A stretch of 64,000 nucleotides of DNA from Fasciolopsis buskii (lineage: Eukaryota > Platyhelminthes > Trematoda > Plagiorchiida > Fasciolidae): positions 46,985-110,984 of the forward strand of contig LUCM01009151.1 in assembly GCA_008360955.1 (NCBI GenBank). The letters run 5' to 3'. The position numbers were made by a program, and so were the translations under genes. The notes under the pieces were generated by a model. That model worked only from the letters and a program-made list of their open reading frames with translations, searched no databases and had not been told where the DNA came from. Below, one piece after another: positions 48,760-59,130 of this stretch. Position 1 is the stretch's first letter; each line of letters starts with the position of its first letter.

Positions 48760-49770
48760 TCGTGGAGTCCATAGATCAGTTCACATTCTACCACGGCAGG
48801 TCTGATGTGATTGGTGGACATCGAGTCGCATCGATGGGCGACGTTTAAAAAGAGAATTTTATGGCCCAGATTCATCAAGCGAAACGTACCGGCGTACGGC
48901 GGCTTCAATGGTGATCGTAAACCACCAAACCGGACAGAATCGTGGGTTGGGGTATCAAATGTCATTGGGGTTTCCCTTGAAGGTTGCCGATCATGCGGTG
49001 GGTTTTTCATGAAGAGTTCACATATGCTGCAAGAGGCATTTTGCGTAGTCACCATAATTGAAGTGCGTAAACATCGATGGCCTCAACAGTTGTCCGAGGA
49101 GGCGGTGCATACAACCATACACAAGCTCGCTCCACACGGTTCGCATTTTTCCTTGAATGAACCCCAGGGGCTTAAAAGAACAAATGGGTATATCCCGCTC
49201 CAGAGCGGACTGGCCTGCCCAAAAGGAACTTTTAACCATGGACCCATTAGCTTGCAGGTGATAGATAGATGTTATAATATGTTTACAGCCCGCTGCTTGA
49301 AGCAAATCGGTAAACGACTCCGTCGAATTGTGGTCTACGGACAGTGATCACCAAAGCTGGCAACCAAATACACCTAACTAACCGGTATGGAAAGGTTTTG
49401 CAGCCTTTTCTGACGTAAGACAAGGAACTGGTATGGTCTGCGGCTAGCGAGTGAAGCCGCCTAAACAGTGAGTATGCAAGCGCGCCCGTGAGACGGCGGA
49501 AGAGGACATACAAAGTGGACACGGACGTGATGGAACCGTAAAACTGGTTCGGGAACTTGGCTAGGAGAGACTTGGTCTGCTAATAAAAGTTTGTTCTTTA
49601 GCATTGGAGACAGGTATGGGACCACTGGGGCATGTCGGTTTTAACGGTAAGCTAAACAAAAGGCTTTGCCACCCGCTTGATCGAAGAAACCACACCCGGA
49701 TAGGCTAGTTTGTGTTTTGCAAGGATTGCGGGGTAACGGTGAGCTGCAGACACAATAGGCCTTGTACTAT
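48760..49770 (-). pseudogene. Integrase of gypsy relic 1
   Basis: Zinc finger: KLAYPGVVSSIKRVAKPFV (normally HPG) then MPQWSHTCLQC, at about 49700-49590. Core: ALVITVRRPQFDGVVYRFAS, where the second catalytic Asp of TD-R-G-QF is Val (GTC, codon at 49342-49340), followed in another frame by HIITSIYHLQANG. C-terminal domain: RSPLKPPYAGTFRLMNLG and DSMSTNHIRPAVVE at about 48900-48780, like the PPYxGPYRV and RLKPA blocks. At least three frame changes and internal stops. Confidence 0.85.
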
Positions 49771-49851
49771 CCCGCGAAACGTCGCAAAAATTATATTCTG
49801 TGTCATGGTAATAAGCACAGCCCCCAATCTTAATGAGCCGTCCTTTCGAAT

Positions 49852-50545
49852 TTAGTCGATGTCATGTTCAGCCACCTGGACCCTCTCAGCTGCGCCGAGT
49901 TCGATGCTCGGTGTCAGAAATAAAGCAGGCTGTTCTGTAAGGGAAAGTGCACCAGTGGCGGAATTGTCTGTCCACAGAAATATTGTATGTTCGCAGTGCG
50001 CAGTGAAAAAGTCCCGGTGGTCGACTTCGTGTGGCGAGTACCGGTCGGAGGCTGAATGCAACACGCACGCCAGCGGCTTGTTATCTGTGAACACCGTGAA
50101 TGGGCGATCCAGTGCATGTTTAAATCGCCAAACGGCGAGGTAGACGGCGAGCAACTCCCCGCTATATGTAATTTATCTGAACTCTGGACGCAGCCTCTTC
50201 GAGATGAATACTAAAGGATTCCAAGAAAATTCGAAAAACTGTTGGATTGCGACTTCGACTGCAGAGTCAGTGGCATTGGTTGTCAAAACTTTGTATGCTG
50301 GAGGGTCGGAATATGTGAGTACCGCTATTCTGGCGATAGCGTCTTTAATAATACTGTACGTCAGGTTTGCGGACTCAAGAGACAAGAACCCACGTTTAAG
50401 TCTTCGTAAGAAGTCTTTGAGGGACAATGATTTAAACGCAATTGGGGATAAATGGAAGATAAAAAATAATCGGGCCGGAAAACTTTCGTAATTATCAATG
50501 TAAACAAAGCCTTGAGGGTCCTCAATAGTTGTGGATTTATCCGGC
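49852..50545 (-). pseudogene. RT connection and RNase H of gypsy relic 1
   Basis: Minus-strand frame 50427-50173 reads DAIARIAVLTYSDPPAYKVL, then VAIQQFFEFSWNPLVFISKR and LRPEFR, the end of the RT connection and start of RNase H. After a break, 50154-49852 continues LAVYLAVWRFKHAL, then FTVFTDNKPLACVLHSASDR (Asp of the TDxKPL motif at about 50085) and YSPHEVDHRDFFTAHCEHTI. These are typical of metazoan gypsy RNase H. A frame change separates the halves and the last acidic residues are unclear. Confidence 0.85.
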
Positions 50546-51329
50546 AGAAGGAACTATACCCGAGGCCGAAGCAATTTGCTAAAAGAACGCGATGTTAGGC
50601 CGTTTCAACTGACGTTTCGAAACGCTAGTCTCTATACCATCTTTGCAAAGGCGAGCAAAAAGAGCGCGTAGGTGAGCTGAGTGTTGCCCACTGAGGGGCT
50701 GGCAACTGAGATATCGTTCAGACACATGTACGGATTATCTTAACCCGTGTGACTTTGTGCATGATCATTTGGACGGGTGGGCTGCACTTCTGAGCCCATA
50801 GGCACCCCCACGAACTTAAATTGCACAAAAGTTGTGGTTGTCGCTGCTTTCGGTGTCGGTCTCCTCTACGGAGTCTGATTGCAAGCCCAAGCCAAGTAGG
50901 TCAGTCTGGAGAAGCTGCGACCCGGAGGCAACTAAATGAGCCCCTCTAAATGGGGAATCGGATACCTATCGGGACCAGTGAACTTATTATGTGCCCTAGT
51001 CCACGCAGGGGTGCCAGTTACCACTAGAATTACGGGCCTTGTGCAGAGGATAGGCCCGAGGGTCGCTAGAAAATCACGTGGCGCCCAATTCCAGGATATG
51101 ACCGAATAATGCCTTGGCAGTTAGGAGCTATGCGACGAGGTTGACTGAAAGTTGGAAACCTGTGGCATGTGTATGGTGTTTTGCCTTTGGAGTGGCGGCG
51201 AGAATTGGACCGGTGTGTCCAATTGTGGTGAGGTGGGCAGAAAGTAGCTCACTGCCTGGTTATTGGGCTGCCGGTTCGGCGTGCCGAGCTCCGGTGGGCT
51301 TCCATGCTTTCATTCAAAGACGAAAGAAT
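50546..51329. other. Unassigned; possible repeat
   Basis: A block near 50608, GACGTTTCGAAACGCTAGTC, has a repeat-like look, but I found no second copy in the window. No coding region recognised. Confidence 0.3.
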
Positions 51330-51480
51330 GGAAATGGTCACAGAATATCAGATTTTTGGTACTCCGAAAAAATCTCCTCGTTGCGGGAGTCAGTCGTTGT
51401 CCCCATATTCGAAAAGGGCTTGTACAAAGTTGGCACCAAGCCTCAAAGCAGATCTCAGAGAAAATGGTGTCGGAAACTGA
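51330..51480 (+). pseudogene. Possible RTE-type reverse transcriptase scrap
   Basis: The phrase ISDFWYSEKISSLRESVVVP followed by IFEKG resembles the W-x-SVVVPIFKKG block in the fingers of RTE-like LINE reverse transcriptases. It lies in a 142-codon open frame (51114-51542) whose other parts I cannot match. A single motif is weak evidence. Confidence 0.4.
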
Positions 51481-51499
51481 TAGATTTTTACAGAAAGGT

Positions 51500-52689
51500 G
51501 TATGCCACTGCAAATATATCAACCAATTTTTCACTACTGTGACATCCTTCTTCATGTTATTTATTGTTTGCTCTAAGTCTGTGGGAGTTATCGTTAGGCT
51601 GCATCTTGTGGAGCTTTTGATGTTGCCACAGAATATGTAGACAATCAAACATTTAATCTATTAGGTCTGTAAACAAGTCTTGGTGATGACAGGAGAGATT
51701 TTAATGTGACGACCAAGTAATCTGATGAGCGTACTTTTCCCTACCCGGACTGTGGCGGGTTTAGTCGCCTTATCGCCTTGACCGGTTTCTGTTAAAATTG
51801 ACGATTAAGTATTCCACAGCTGTCCACTACAAATTTCTATTATGCTACTTGCTTATTCACACGTCAGTTCATCCTATAGCATTCCTGCTGTCGACGGTAT
51901 TTAGGATCATTCGATAATTCGGTGGACTTACTAGATGACAAGTTGCTGTACGAAATCATTTCATAATCGCATAAGTATAGCAAACAAACTTAATTGAGGA
52001 TGTTAGAACAACAAATCGATCGCCGCGCCGTCAGTTGTTTTGGCTGGTTCTCGTTATCAGCTACCTGAGATGAGTCTTCCAAAGGTGAAGGTGAGTAGTC
52101 AACACAAACCTATTGACGCGCTCGCCTAACCACTGACTCCTTATCAATGGAATCCTACATGTAGGTTGGCTTTTTCCTCTACAAGACGATAACATACATT
52201 TTTTCTGTTCGAACCTTCCCACGTGTAACATTACACCCGTTGATAAAATTTCAATCAGCTGTTGTAAGAGAGGCTGACATTTGCCTGCATAATCGTGATT
52301 TCAAAGGATTTGGAAATTTGTGTTGTTCGTAGCTCAGGTTGTCTGCTTTCACGAGATTCTGATCGCTCATCTTGAGGTGTAGGTTGCAAACGTTTCATCA
52401 GCGGTCGAGGGACATGGTCAGTACAAGTGCTTGTCTGTTTACCACTTGATCTCTGTTTGTCTGACCTTTGAAAATATAAGATGGACACAGCCTGAGAATC
52501 TTTGTGCCGTTGTTTTTACTGGGAATATCTGAATATTGTACGATTCAGTTCCGTAAACAGATCCTTATAAATGACTGAGATTTGTGATTAAGAGTCTACA
52601 TGGCTTGGATTCCGGTTCCCGCATTTAGTTGAGTTGTCTGCCTGTCATCCGAAAGTACAAGGGATCCACTTCAATTTGTCTATTGATTG
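51500..52689. other. Unassigned; right part may be tail of Penelope-like relic
   Basis: On the minus strand 52488-52255 is an open frame rich in Arg, Ser and Gln that follows the Penelope-like GIY-YIG domain, but it has no known motif. The remainder holds nothing recognisable. Confidence 0.35.
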
Positions 52690-52734
52690 AATCATTTGAA
52701 GAATAGAGGGGTTCTTAAAACTCCCTCGCATGCC

Positions 52735-52990
52735 TCATAGTTGTTTGTTTCAGGATCTTAACGGTAACCGGATTGAATTTGTATCCTTCATGTTCGTGTC
52801 TTCTTCGAGTAGCCACTTCCCCCGGTTTGACCGATATAGGACTTGTCACAGTCCATGCACTTGACTTCGTAAACATTTGTTTTTTCCCCTATCCTCAGTC
52901 GCATTTATGGTTTTGAAATAAATATTCTCAAAGTTTGGAGTGGCCTGTGAGCAACTGCTATTCCTTGAGGTTGGAATAATCTTGCGGCTA
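52735..52990 (-). pseudogene. GIY-YIG endonuclease domain of Penelope-like element
   Basis: The linker IAVAHRPLQTLRIFISKP precedes KTNVYEVKCMDCDKSYIGQT, the GIY-YIG core with its two tyrosines (VY and YIG) and CxxC pair. A +1 frame change follows, then EVATRRRHEHEGYKFNPVTV and KILKQTTMR, holding the catalytic Arg and the EH block. In this family the nuclease nicks target DNA for insertion. One stop lies between linker and core. Confidence 0.88.
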
Positions 52991-53099
52991 ATCCAGGTAA
53001 GATTTTGATTTATGGGAGAATGATCCTTCAGTTTAACTATTCCCTTCTGTCTGTTTCCTGGTTCATTGTGTGCACGGTCCTTCTTGCGAAGTTCCTTGG

Positions 53100-53660
53100 G
53101 CATCCGTTTCTCTCGAACACCTTGAAGAGATAGGTTTCTTTTTGCCTTCTTAGTTCGGCTGTGCTGCGGTGAGTTTTGGATCTTTTGAACAGGGTTCGGA
53201 TGTGTGACGGTTTGTGATTGTTTGGGTGGTTGATATGGCAATATAATAATTGATCCGTAAGAGTCTGTTTGCGATATACTCTTGTTTCCGTTGGCGTTCC
53301 TTTTAACCAAAGCTTCTAGAAATGCCAGGTTGCCATCGTTCTCCGATTCCATTGTGAATTTGATGTCTCTGAATATGCTGTTGACTACTTTATCTCCTCA
53401 GTATTTGACAATTTAATAGTGACGAAGGTATCATCCACATATCTGACTCAAAGTTTTGATTGGATTGTTTCCAGGGCTTGCATTACCGTTTCAGCAAGAA
53501 ATCCCGATAAATATGAATCCTTCGGTGTTCCTTTAATTTGTTAATACATGTCACCCTGAATATAAGGGGTTTGTATTAGCAATAGTTCATAAATCGCTTT
53601 TTTCCAGTAGTTTGTCCGGTTAGTGTTCTCGCAGGAGTTCTTTGGTCATTTGCTTTGCAC
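53100..53660 (-). pseudogene. Penelope-like reverse transcriptase
   Basis: Readable in order: LLRENTNRTNYWKK, IQGDMY, QIKGTPKDSYLSGFLAETVM (consensus QIKGTPMGSPxSG, at 53540-53503), then RYVDDTFVTIKLSNTEEIK with the catalytic YVDD intact (53444-53427), then FTMESENDGNLAFLEALVKR (start of the 168-codon frame ending at 52846). In the GTPMGSP turn the Met-Gly is changed to Lys-Asp. A stop lies directly before RYVDD. Confidence 0.85.
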
Positions 53661-56600
53661 TGACGATGCCACCTCGACTTCGGATGAAGCGTTTGTGACC
53701 TAAACGTCAAGCTCCGTGATCAGAACTACATGGTGCATCATCGTAGTTTCTGAAATTACATGGTTTTTAGAAGCAACTCGTGTAGTCTACTGTCAAAGTT
53801 TGGCTAAACCAGCAGTGGATTACAAGCCCCTTAACCATTTTAATAGGCCTACTGGATGTTGTTTTGCCCACTACGCTGCTTTACCTAATTTAGAAACCCG
53901 AGAGTAGCGGGATCCCCTAAAATACCGTGCCAAAGAATCGGAGAAGGTTTGCCGATGACTTGTAAACATAAATCGTTCTTCAATATAACTTTCATTTTAT
54001 TGTATGTCCGAAGAATTCATGCAAATCCTCTGGCTTTGATTTGCCCTCAAAAAATCCCATTAAAATACTGATGACCTTGATCCTAGTGTAAGGATCACAA
54101 TTGACCACAATCGTTGAAACCCATCCTTGATTGGTGATGGATTATCGAATTAAATTTGCAATTAGACTGAATCAAAAATGTCGTTATCTAAAACCTACTG
54201 CAGGAATTCTTCTAAACATTCCATTGAAGAGGTCAATAGCGTGGGTCACGCGCGACGCTCCAAGCAACGTTCTGGTATCAATAAGAACATCTAATTTCAG
54301 TTCCCGCAAGCCATATTAACATTACGGTAATAGTCTCATGGGCGCGCTTCCTTGAACGACTATCTCCCGTGCTACTAGCATTGCGGAAATAATTTCTTCC
54401 TCCAAAGGATCCACTTCGTTTTTGTCAACTGTTGATGCTGAAATATTAAGCAGAAACAACTCACCTTCAAGTGTGACATTGTAATCGTCGATTATCTCAT
54501 TGGAGACAACCACACCTTTTAGGTCCTCTAAATCACTAGTCTTGACAAAATACTACTAGGCAACTTTCATCGATTTCCGGAAATACAGTGGCACAATCAC
54601 TGCGTTCAGACAAAGACTAATGCCATTATTGGTACTGTTTCCAACATTACTTATTTCCACCAGCAACTGTGCTAAGGTTTTCCTCTATAATTATCCCGTC
54701 TCCATTTATCTGTCTGGTTACTGCTCTCACGCGTCCCTACTAAGTGGTTTTAGAAAATCAGCGAATATGGGATCTAGCATATTCTATGAGTCTAACTACT
54801 GTAAAAGCAAGCATAATTACATTTAGGCAAAATGAATAAAGTACAACCGATTTTAACCAACTAAACTATGCCTGACAGTTGACGTTATCCAAATAGGAAC
54901 AGGACGTCATCCAGCTTTGGAATCCGTCAATTTCACATCTGAGCGGTTCTGGTGATTTAAACTAACGTGAGATCAGCAGGTTCACAACGAGACTTAAATA
55001 GTGATTGTTAGGTTTATCCACTGGGATCCTAAGGATTATTGAAAACGAGAACCTAAGAGTGGAACACTTGCCTGTTCTTTTGGACCATAATACAATGATT
55101 TCTGATATTGAGAAGATATCTTTCTGACTAAATATGAGAAATCTTTGCACGGCAAAGTTTTTTGGACACAGGGGACGTTGGCACAGCATTTTATGCCTAA
55201 TGTATCAATAACGATCGCGTAAAGCGTAAATTATTTGATTGTTCCCTTTTGGAACGGGAAGATTATGCTGGAGTGACCCGTGAGTTGCTAGAAAATATAA
55301 TCGTGTATGTGTAAACAAGCATTAAGTTAATGACATTTGAACATGAGATGCTCTAAACAACGTTAAATGGAAATAAAATTTCTTAGCCCTTCAAGCAGAT
55401 GCTGTACACCTGCATGGACGCCAAGGTTGAACAACAGGGCATGTTCTATTGACCACTGTACTTACCGCTGAAATATACATTCTTGTCGAATGAATGTATA
55501 TGCAAGGTAAACCGGAAGTGGACTCGTCCCGATGGAAAAATAAAGAGTGCTTTGGTAGCCAAAAGCCGAATGTGGTGTGACTATACAAGCGCACTTTTTC
55601 ATTCATTCCAGTTCAACGGAAAATGACATCATCTGCGCTGTTCACGTTTCACTGCCAAATGTCTTCAGCCATGTGGCTGAGGGCTCTTTTGAGCTCCAAG
55701 GACGTGCACTTTTTTGTCTCAATCAATGCAACTCTTCCATGTACTCTATTCATTGTTTATCTTGCGGAGGAAGTAAACTGTTTTCAGCTACCGGAATACT
55801 TTACGCTTGCAGTTACGTTAAGTGTCTCCGGATGTGAGCAACAATTTCCATTGGACTGTTGGCAGCTAATAAATTCTTTATTACCATTTGTCGACAGTAA
55901 CCTCCTTCTTTAAGGCATTCCTTTGTAGTTTCGAAATCGGTGGCCTTGTCCACGGGGATAAAGCACTAAATGGATTTGGACTCCGCTGACCCCAACCTAT
56001 GCTGCTGGAGACCTTATGGCTCACATTTAGCCTGCAATAGTGATTCCTCTATTGAATCCATCGCAACTGAAATTCTAAGGACGTACCTGCTTACTATGTA
56101 TCTTCTCACAGAAGCTTCGTTCAAGACTGATTGGTATACTTTCGCCCCTTTGTTTGCTGGTTCCAGGAACATAAATGGGATCCTCGGCAACTCTGAAATG
56201 ATAATGTCATTCGAAATATGAGTTCCTCTCCCAGGATAGATTTGTTTCGAAATGATCATGAATATCGACTACCAGTGTTTGAACCTGGAAGCACCTCTGA
56301 TAAATGCCTTCCGTGACAGCGTAATATTACCAGTCATCCACCTCAGAAGACTCAGTAAGTAGCTGTAAGGTCCCTTCAGTTGCAAGAACATTGGAGTCAA
56401 TCTGTGAAAACAACGGGAATTATCGAGGTGTGTTAATTGCATTTATGTGAGTAACGTACAATGGTCGTGTACCGTACCGTTTACAACTATATTGGGACCG
56501 GAGGGACGTACCTCGGGGATCTACTCAAATAATCTTTGCAGTTTCTTAATCAGTGAACGTTAGAATACCCGCGTTAGCATGACGGTCTTTATCTTTCTGC
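53661..56600. other. Mostly unassigned
   Basis: I see no gag or protease that I can defend upstream of gypsy relic 2, although it would be expected here. A minus-strand open frame at 54322-54555 is listed separately. A hairpin with a perfect 10-bp stem (ATATACATTC/GAATGTATAT, 9-nt loop) lies at 55473-55501. Confidence 0.35.
54320..54552 (-). CDS. Possible internal exon, unknown protein
   Basis: On the minus strand a frame open from about 54552 reads TSDLEDLKGVVVSNEIIDDY, then NVTLEGELFLLNISASTVDK, then NEVDPLEEEIISAMLVAREI, then VVQGSAPMRLLP. It is acidic and protein-like. The sequence GTGATTTAG/AGG at about 54531 could be a splice acceptor and CC/GTAATG at about 54328 a donor. No ATG start and no family recognised. 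Could be chance: the frame is under 80 codons. Confidence 0.2.
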
Positions 56601-56603
56601 TGA

Positions 56604-56742
56604 CTTCCTTCAATAATGAAATAGCAGTGCAAGTCACTTTCAGGAAGGAGGGTTTCCAAATGAGGAAATTTATCGGTGGTGGGAGGATCTGAACCCGCAA
56701 CCGTGCGCTACGACTTCATCCGGGTGACCATCACTGGTCCAT
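56604..56742 (-). repeat. tRNA-derived SINE, copy C
   Basis: Minus strand: GGTCACCCGGATGAAGTCG (A box region), then GGGTTCAGATCC (B box) and CTCCCACCACCGAT, then a shortened body and the tail ATTTCATTATTGAAGGAAG. Several bases are missing between the A box and B box compared with copy A. Shortest and most diverged of the four. Confidence 0.75.
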
Positions 56743-56979
56743 CAGATACAACCAATCTTGGTTTATGGATTTTTCATTTAATTGCTAGAGGCCTACCGTC
56801 TTCCACCAGTTTGTCAACAGTTTCTTTCATCTCGGCCTCTCATCGATCTCAAAATTGGCTTTAATTTCTTGACTGTTTACCAGTCACTGGCGGAATTAAA
56901 ATAACTCCAGTGGGTGTGGAATTATCTGGTGGCTCTGATTCCATGGAAGGCTTCCTAATTCTCCTAGGGTCGGGAGAGT

Positions 56980-57520
56980 CAACAAAGGAGTTTTTGGATC
57001 AACTGATTTCTAAAATGCTACCTACTCCACTTGGTTCCTCATTCTGGACCATATCTGTTGTGATTCTGATAAGAAGGGACGGAGTGACCTTCAAAATTGG
57101 TATAGACAATCGCATTATCCTGAATAAACTTATGAAGCAGTGTGGATAAGTAATAGTCAAAGGAATTCCTATATGAATTTTTCGGATCGAGACATTATCG
57201 AAGTTTGAGCTTAAAGTCGCCTTCTTACAAATACCGCTTGAATAATGTCTTGTCACTTTCGCCACCTGTATATATTTTGATTTATTTCAAGACAACATTT
57301 TGCGTTTTGTTTTTAAAGTATCCTCTGTTTTTCAAGATACAGCCATCGCAAAAGAGGACCATGTCATTCTTCACGCATCCGCAGAAGCACGATGAACCAT
57401 TGCTTTTATTATTTGATCGGATTTCTCCACACGCAATAGCTGGTAACCCTGAGAAATGCATTGTGTCAAACCATATTTCCATTTTTTTAGACTCCTTGAG
57501 TGAAGAAAGTGACCTCTGAT
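56980..57520 (+). pseudogene. Reverse transcriptase of gypsy relic 2
   Basis: TKEFLDQLISKMLPTPLGSS and FWTISVVILIRRDGVTFKIG match the start of gypsy RT. Then, in other frames, IETLSKFELKVAFLQIPLE (motif A region, 57195-57240; the Asp of SKxDL is Glu), FVFKVSSVFQ (motif B), EDHVILHASAEA where YLDDILVAS is expected (57354-57390, second Asp changed to His), then EPLLLLFDRISPHAIAGNPE and KCIVSNHISIFLDSLSEE. Two catalytic acids are altered and at least three frame changes occur. Confidence 0.85.
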
Positions 57521-57604
57521 CTGGTCCCCATTACTATTCCACTGTAAAGGTCCGTCCATATGCACCTGATTTTTGTTTGTTTTTGGTTCACTACAGTTCA
57601 TCTT

Positions 57605-57775
57605 TGGCTGGCGGTGGCCAAGCGGATGAGGTCGTGGCGTTTGGACTTGAAGTTCGCGGATTCCTATCCTCCGACCGTCGGTCAACTTCCCTACTTGGTA
57701 TCCGTCTGTTGACCACGGTCCCCTGCCTGAAAATTGATATACATTGTTATTCTACTAATAAAGAAAGAAGGAGAT
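57605..57775 (+). repeat. tRNA-derived SINE, copy D (nested in gypsy relic 2)
   Basis: Starts TGGCTGGCGGTGGCCAAGCG; the anticodon-arm region GTTTGGACTTGAAGTTCG has CTTGA, as in serine tRNA with TGA. B box is decayed (CGGATTCCTATCC). Body GGTCAACTTCCC and tail TTCTACTAATAAAGAAAGAA match copies A and B. Opposite orientation to the other three. It sits between the end of the RT and the RNase H of gypsy relic 2. Confidence 0.85.
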
Positions 57776-57859
57776 AAAAAACCTTTACATTTACACCAAA
57801 ATTGATATTTTGGTTGATTTCCATGGTAAACATGTATTCTAGCGATCCGTTGTACACAA

Positions 57860-58270
57860 ATGTGCACTTTTCTTTTTACAAATGCTGTTAAACGAACTGT
57901 TTTTCACAGTGACATCAAGGTTGGTCGTATATTGCCTGCTTCGCAAGCATCAAAGGTGTGCTCAAACAGGACGGTCTTTCGGTGCCCTTCATCTCCTGAC
58001 AACTTGGTCCTGTGGAAAATGGGCACTCTAAAACACAACACGAGGCTTTGGCTGTTCTGTTTGCAGTAACTCAATGAGAAATGTACTTGTTTTGTGCATA
58101 TTTCACACCTGAGAATCATCCGAATTCCTCATAATTCAGGAACAAAATCTTCCGCCTTCATGACTGGGTGGCAACATTGCTCTCATTGCTCGGTCCCATA
58201 GCATTCAACATCATAGCACCAATTACATTCCACGAGCTAGTCATTTGTCTCATCACACTCTGAAAGATTA
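57860..58270 (+). pseudogene. RNase H of gypsy relic 2
   Basis: GVLKQDGLSVPFIS then QLGPVENGHSKTQHEALAVL and FAVTQ correspond to the gypsy block that runs from the GAVL-Q-DG turn to the E-EALAVxFAV helix. Further on, NKIFRLHDWVATLLSLLGPI resembles the RLQRWA helix. The TDHKPL block is not legible. Stops and frame changes throughout. Confidence 0.75.
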
Positions 58271-58429
58271 ACTGCTTGTTGTCTAATAAAACAACCATTT
58301 CCTGTAAAATCATCGGAATTAATTAGTGAGGCAAGAAAATAAAACAAGCTATTTTATCTTGTGTTCGCAATGGTTAGGTCCCACAAATCAGACGTCGATT
58401 CTCTGAGTTTCTTAGAGTTGTACTGCATT

Positions 58430-59110
58430 TTAAAAGTCACATTATTGTGCCACTGTCACTGGGGCCATCTGTTCTGATTAGATTACATTCTGGATATCTC
58501 GGTACGAAAAAAAGTGCAGTCGTTCGTTCACTTCACTTGTTGGTGGCCTGAAATGAACATGGATTTGTGTCAAGGCGACGAACAAAGCAGTGACTGTGTA
58601 CGAAAGGTTCTGTCGCATCTCACCAAATGGAAACCTTGGCATATACCGTCTGAAGTTTGGCAACGAATTCACACTGACTAATGTAGACTATTTTTTAACA
58701 AATGTCATTCTCCTGAAGCCAGTGGCTCTAATTTTAAATGATCAGAACAGTTTCATTGCATATGCAAGCTCCGAATTCACATTGGCTGCTCTTCGGAAAA
58801 TCTTTAACCACAAAGGGGTACGGTATACCCTGATCACCGTTAAGCGAATCCATTCTGTTGATTAGGTGACCGTCCGGCTCAAATCCGTGTATTGCCATCA
58901 TGAACTGTCACCTAAACTTCATCTTCAGCCAACCGTATTGGCTGGAAAATACATGCAAACGCTAAGTAGTGTTATAAAGTCCACTAAATCCAGGACATTC
59001 CCTCCGTTCGATAGCGTGTAGGCAACCTCTCAATGCAGTATCGTATTTCTGTTTAGAATACAGCTGGTAGCGGAATTCTTTAAAAGGCAGTCACTACGTA
59101 CTAATTTATT
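58430..59110 (+). pseudogene. Integrase of gypsy relic 2
   Basis: LHSGYLGTKK and FVHFTCWWPEMNMDLCQ give the zinc-finger region (WWP turn), then WHIPSEVWQRIHTD with the first catalytic Asp at about 58676. A new frame gives SSEFTLAALRKIFNHKGVRY and TLITVKRIHSV, where the second catalytic Asp (TDNG) is missing. Next frame: LAGKYMQTLSSVIKST and RTFPPFDSV, then the block ending LRTNLLQLE at about 59115. Not functional. Confidence 0.85.
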
Positions 59111-59130
59111 ACAGTTAGAATTCACTGCAA

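Larger units (their letters stand above)
48650..50545 (-). mobile_element. Ty3/gypsy LTR retrotransposon relic 1 (pol)
   Basis: On the minus strand the order is end of RT/connection, RNase H, integrase zinc finger, integrase core, integrase C-terminus, the Ty3/gypsy arrangement. No protease or full RT is visible to the right of 50545, where unrelated repeat-like sequence begins, and I find no LTR pair. Blocks are split across frames with stops, so this is a dead 5'-truncated or deleted copy. Confidence 0.85.
52690..53660 (-). mobile_element. Penelope-like retroelement (RT + GIY-YIG) relic
   Basis: Minus-strand order: RT core (about 53660-53100) then GIY-YIG endonuclease (about 52880-52735), the domain order unique to Penelope-like elements. 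Catalytic RT and nuclease motifs are both legible, making this one of the better preserved elements in the window, but reading needs at least three frame changes and passes several stops. Terminal repeats were not found, and I saw no hammerhead ribozyme motif, which some Penelope-like terminal repeats carry. Confidence 0.88.
56890..59130 (+). mobile_element. Ty3/gypsy LTR retrotransposon relic 2 (pol), SINE-interrupted
   Basis: Plus-strand order: RT (56980-57520), SINE D insertion (57605-57775), RNase H (57860-58270), integrase zinc finger and core (58430-59110). All in shifting frames with stops. Its integrase and RNase H differ from relic 1, so the two belong to different lineages. No LTRs recognised. 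Confidence 0.85.

Noticed and set aside
52846..53352. 168-codon minus-strand frame as a complete protein
   Set aside because: Its start is Penelope-like RT, but the correct reading leaves this frame before the GIY-YIG domain; the C-terminal half is a shadow.
55473..55501. Hairpin with 10-bp perfect stem
   Set aside because: No T tract, gene end or second copy gives it a role; likely chance in AT-rich DNA.
57282..57482. Minus-strand open frame with a zinc-finger-like look (SCFCGCVKNDMVLFCDGC)
   Set aside because: The plus strand over the same interval is clearly gypsy RT (EPLLLLFDRISPHAIAGNPE and following block), so the cysteine pattern is a shadow.
5700..57680. Functional tRNA genes at the SINE heads
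   Set aside because: Broken B boxes, poor T stems and shared non-tRNA bodies show these are SINE-borne pseudo-tRNAs.
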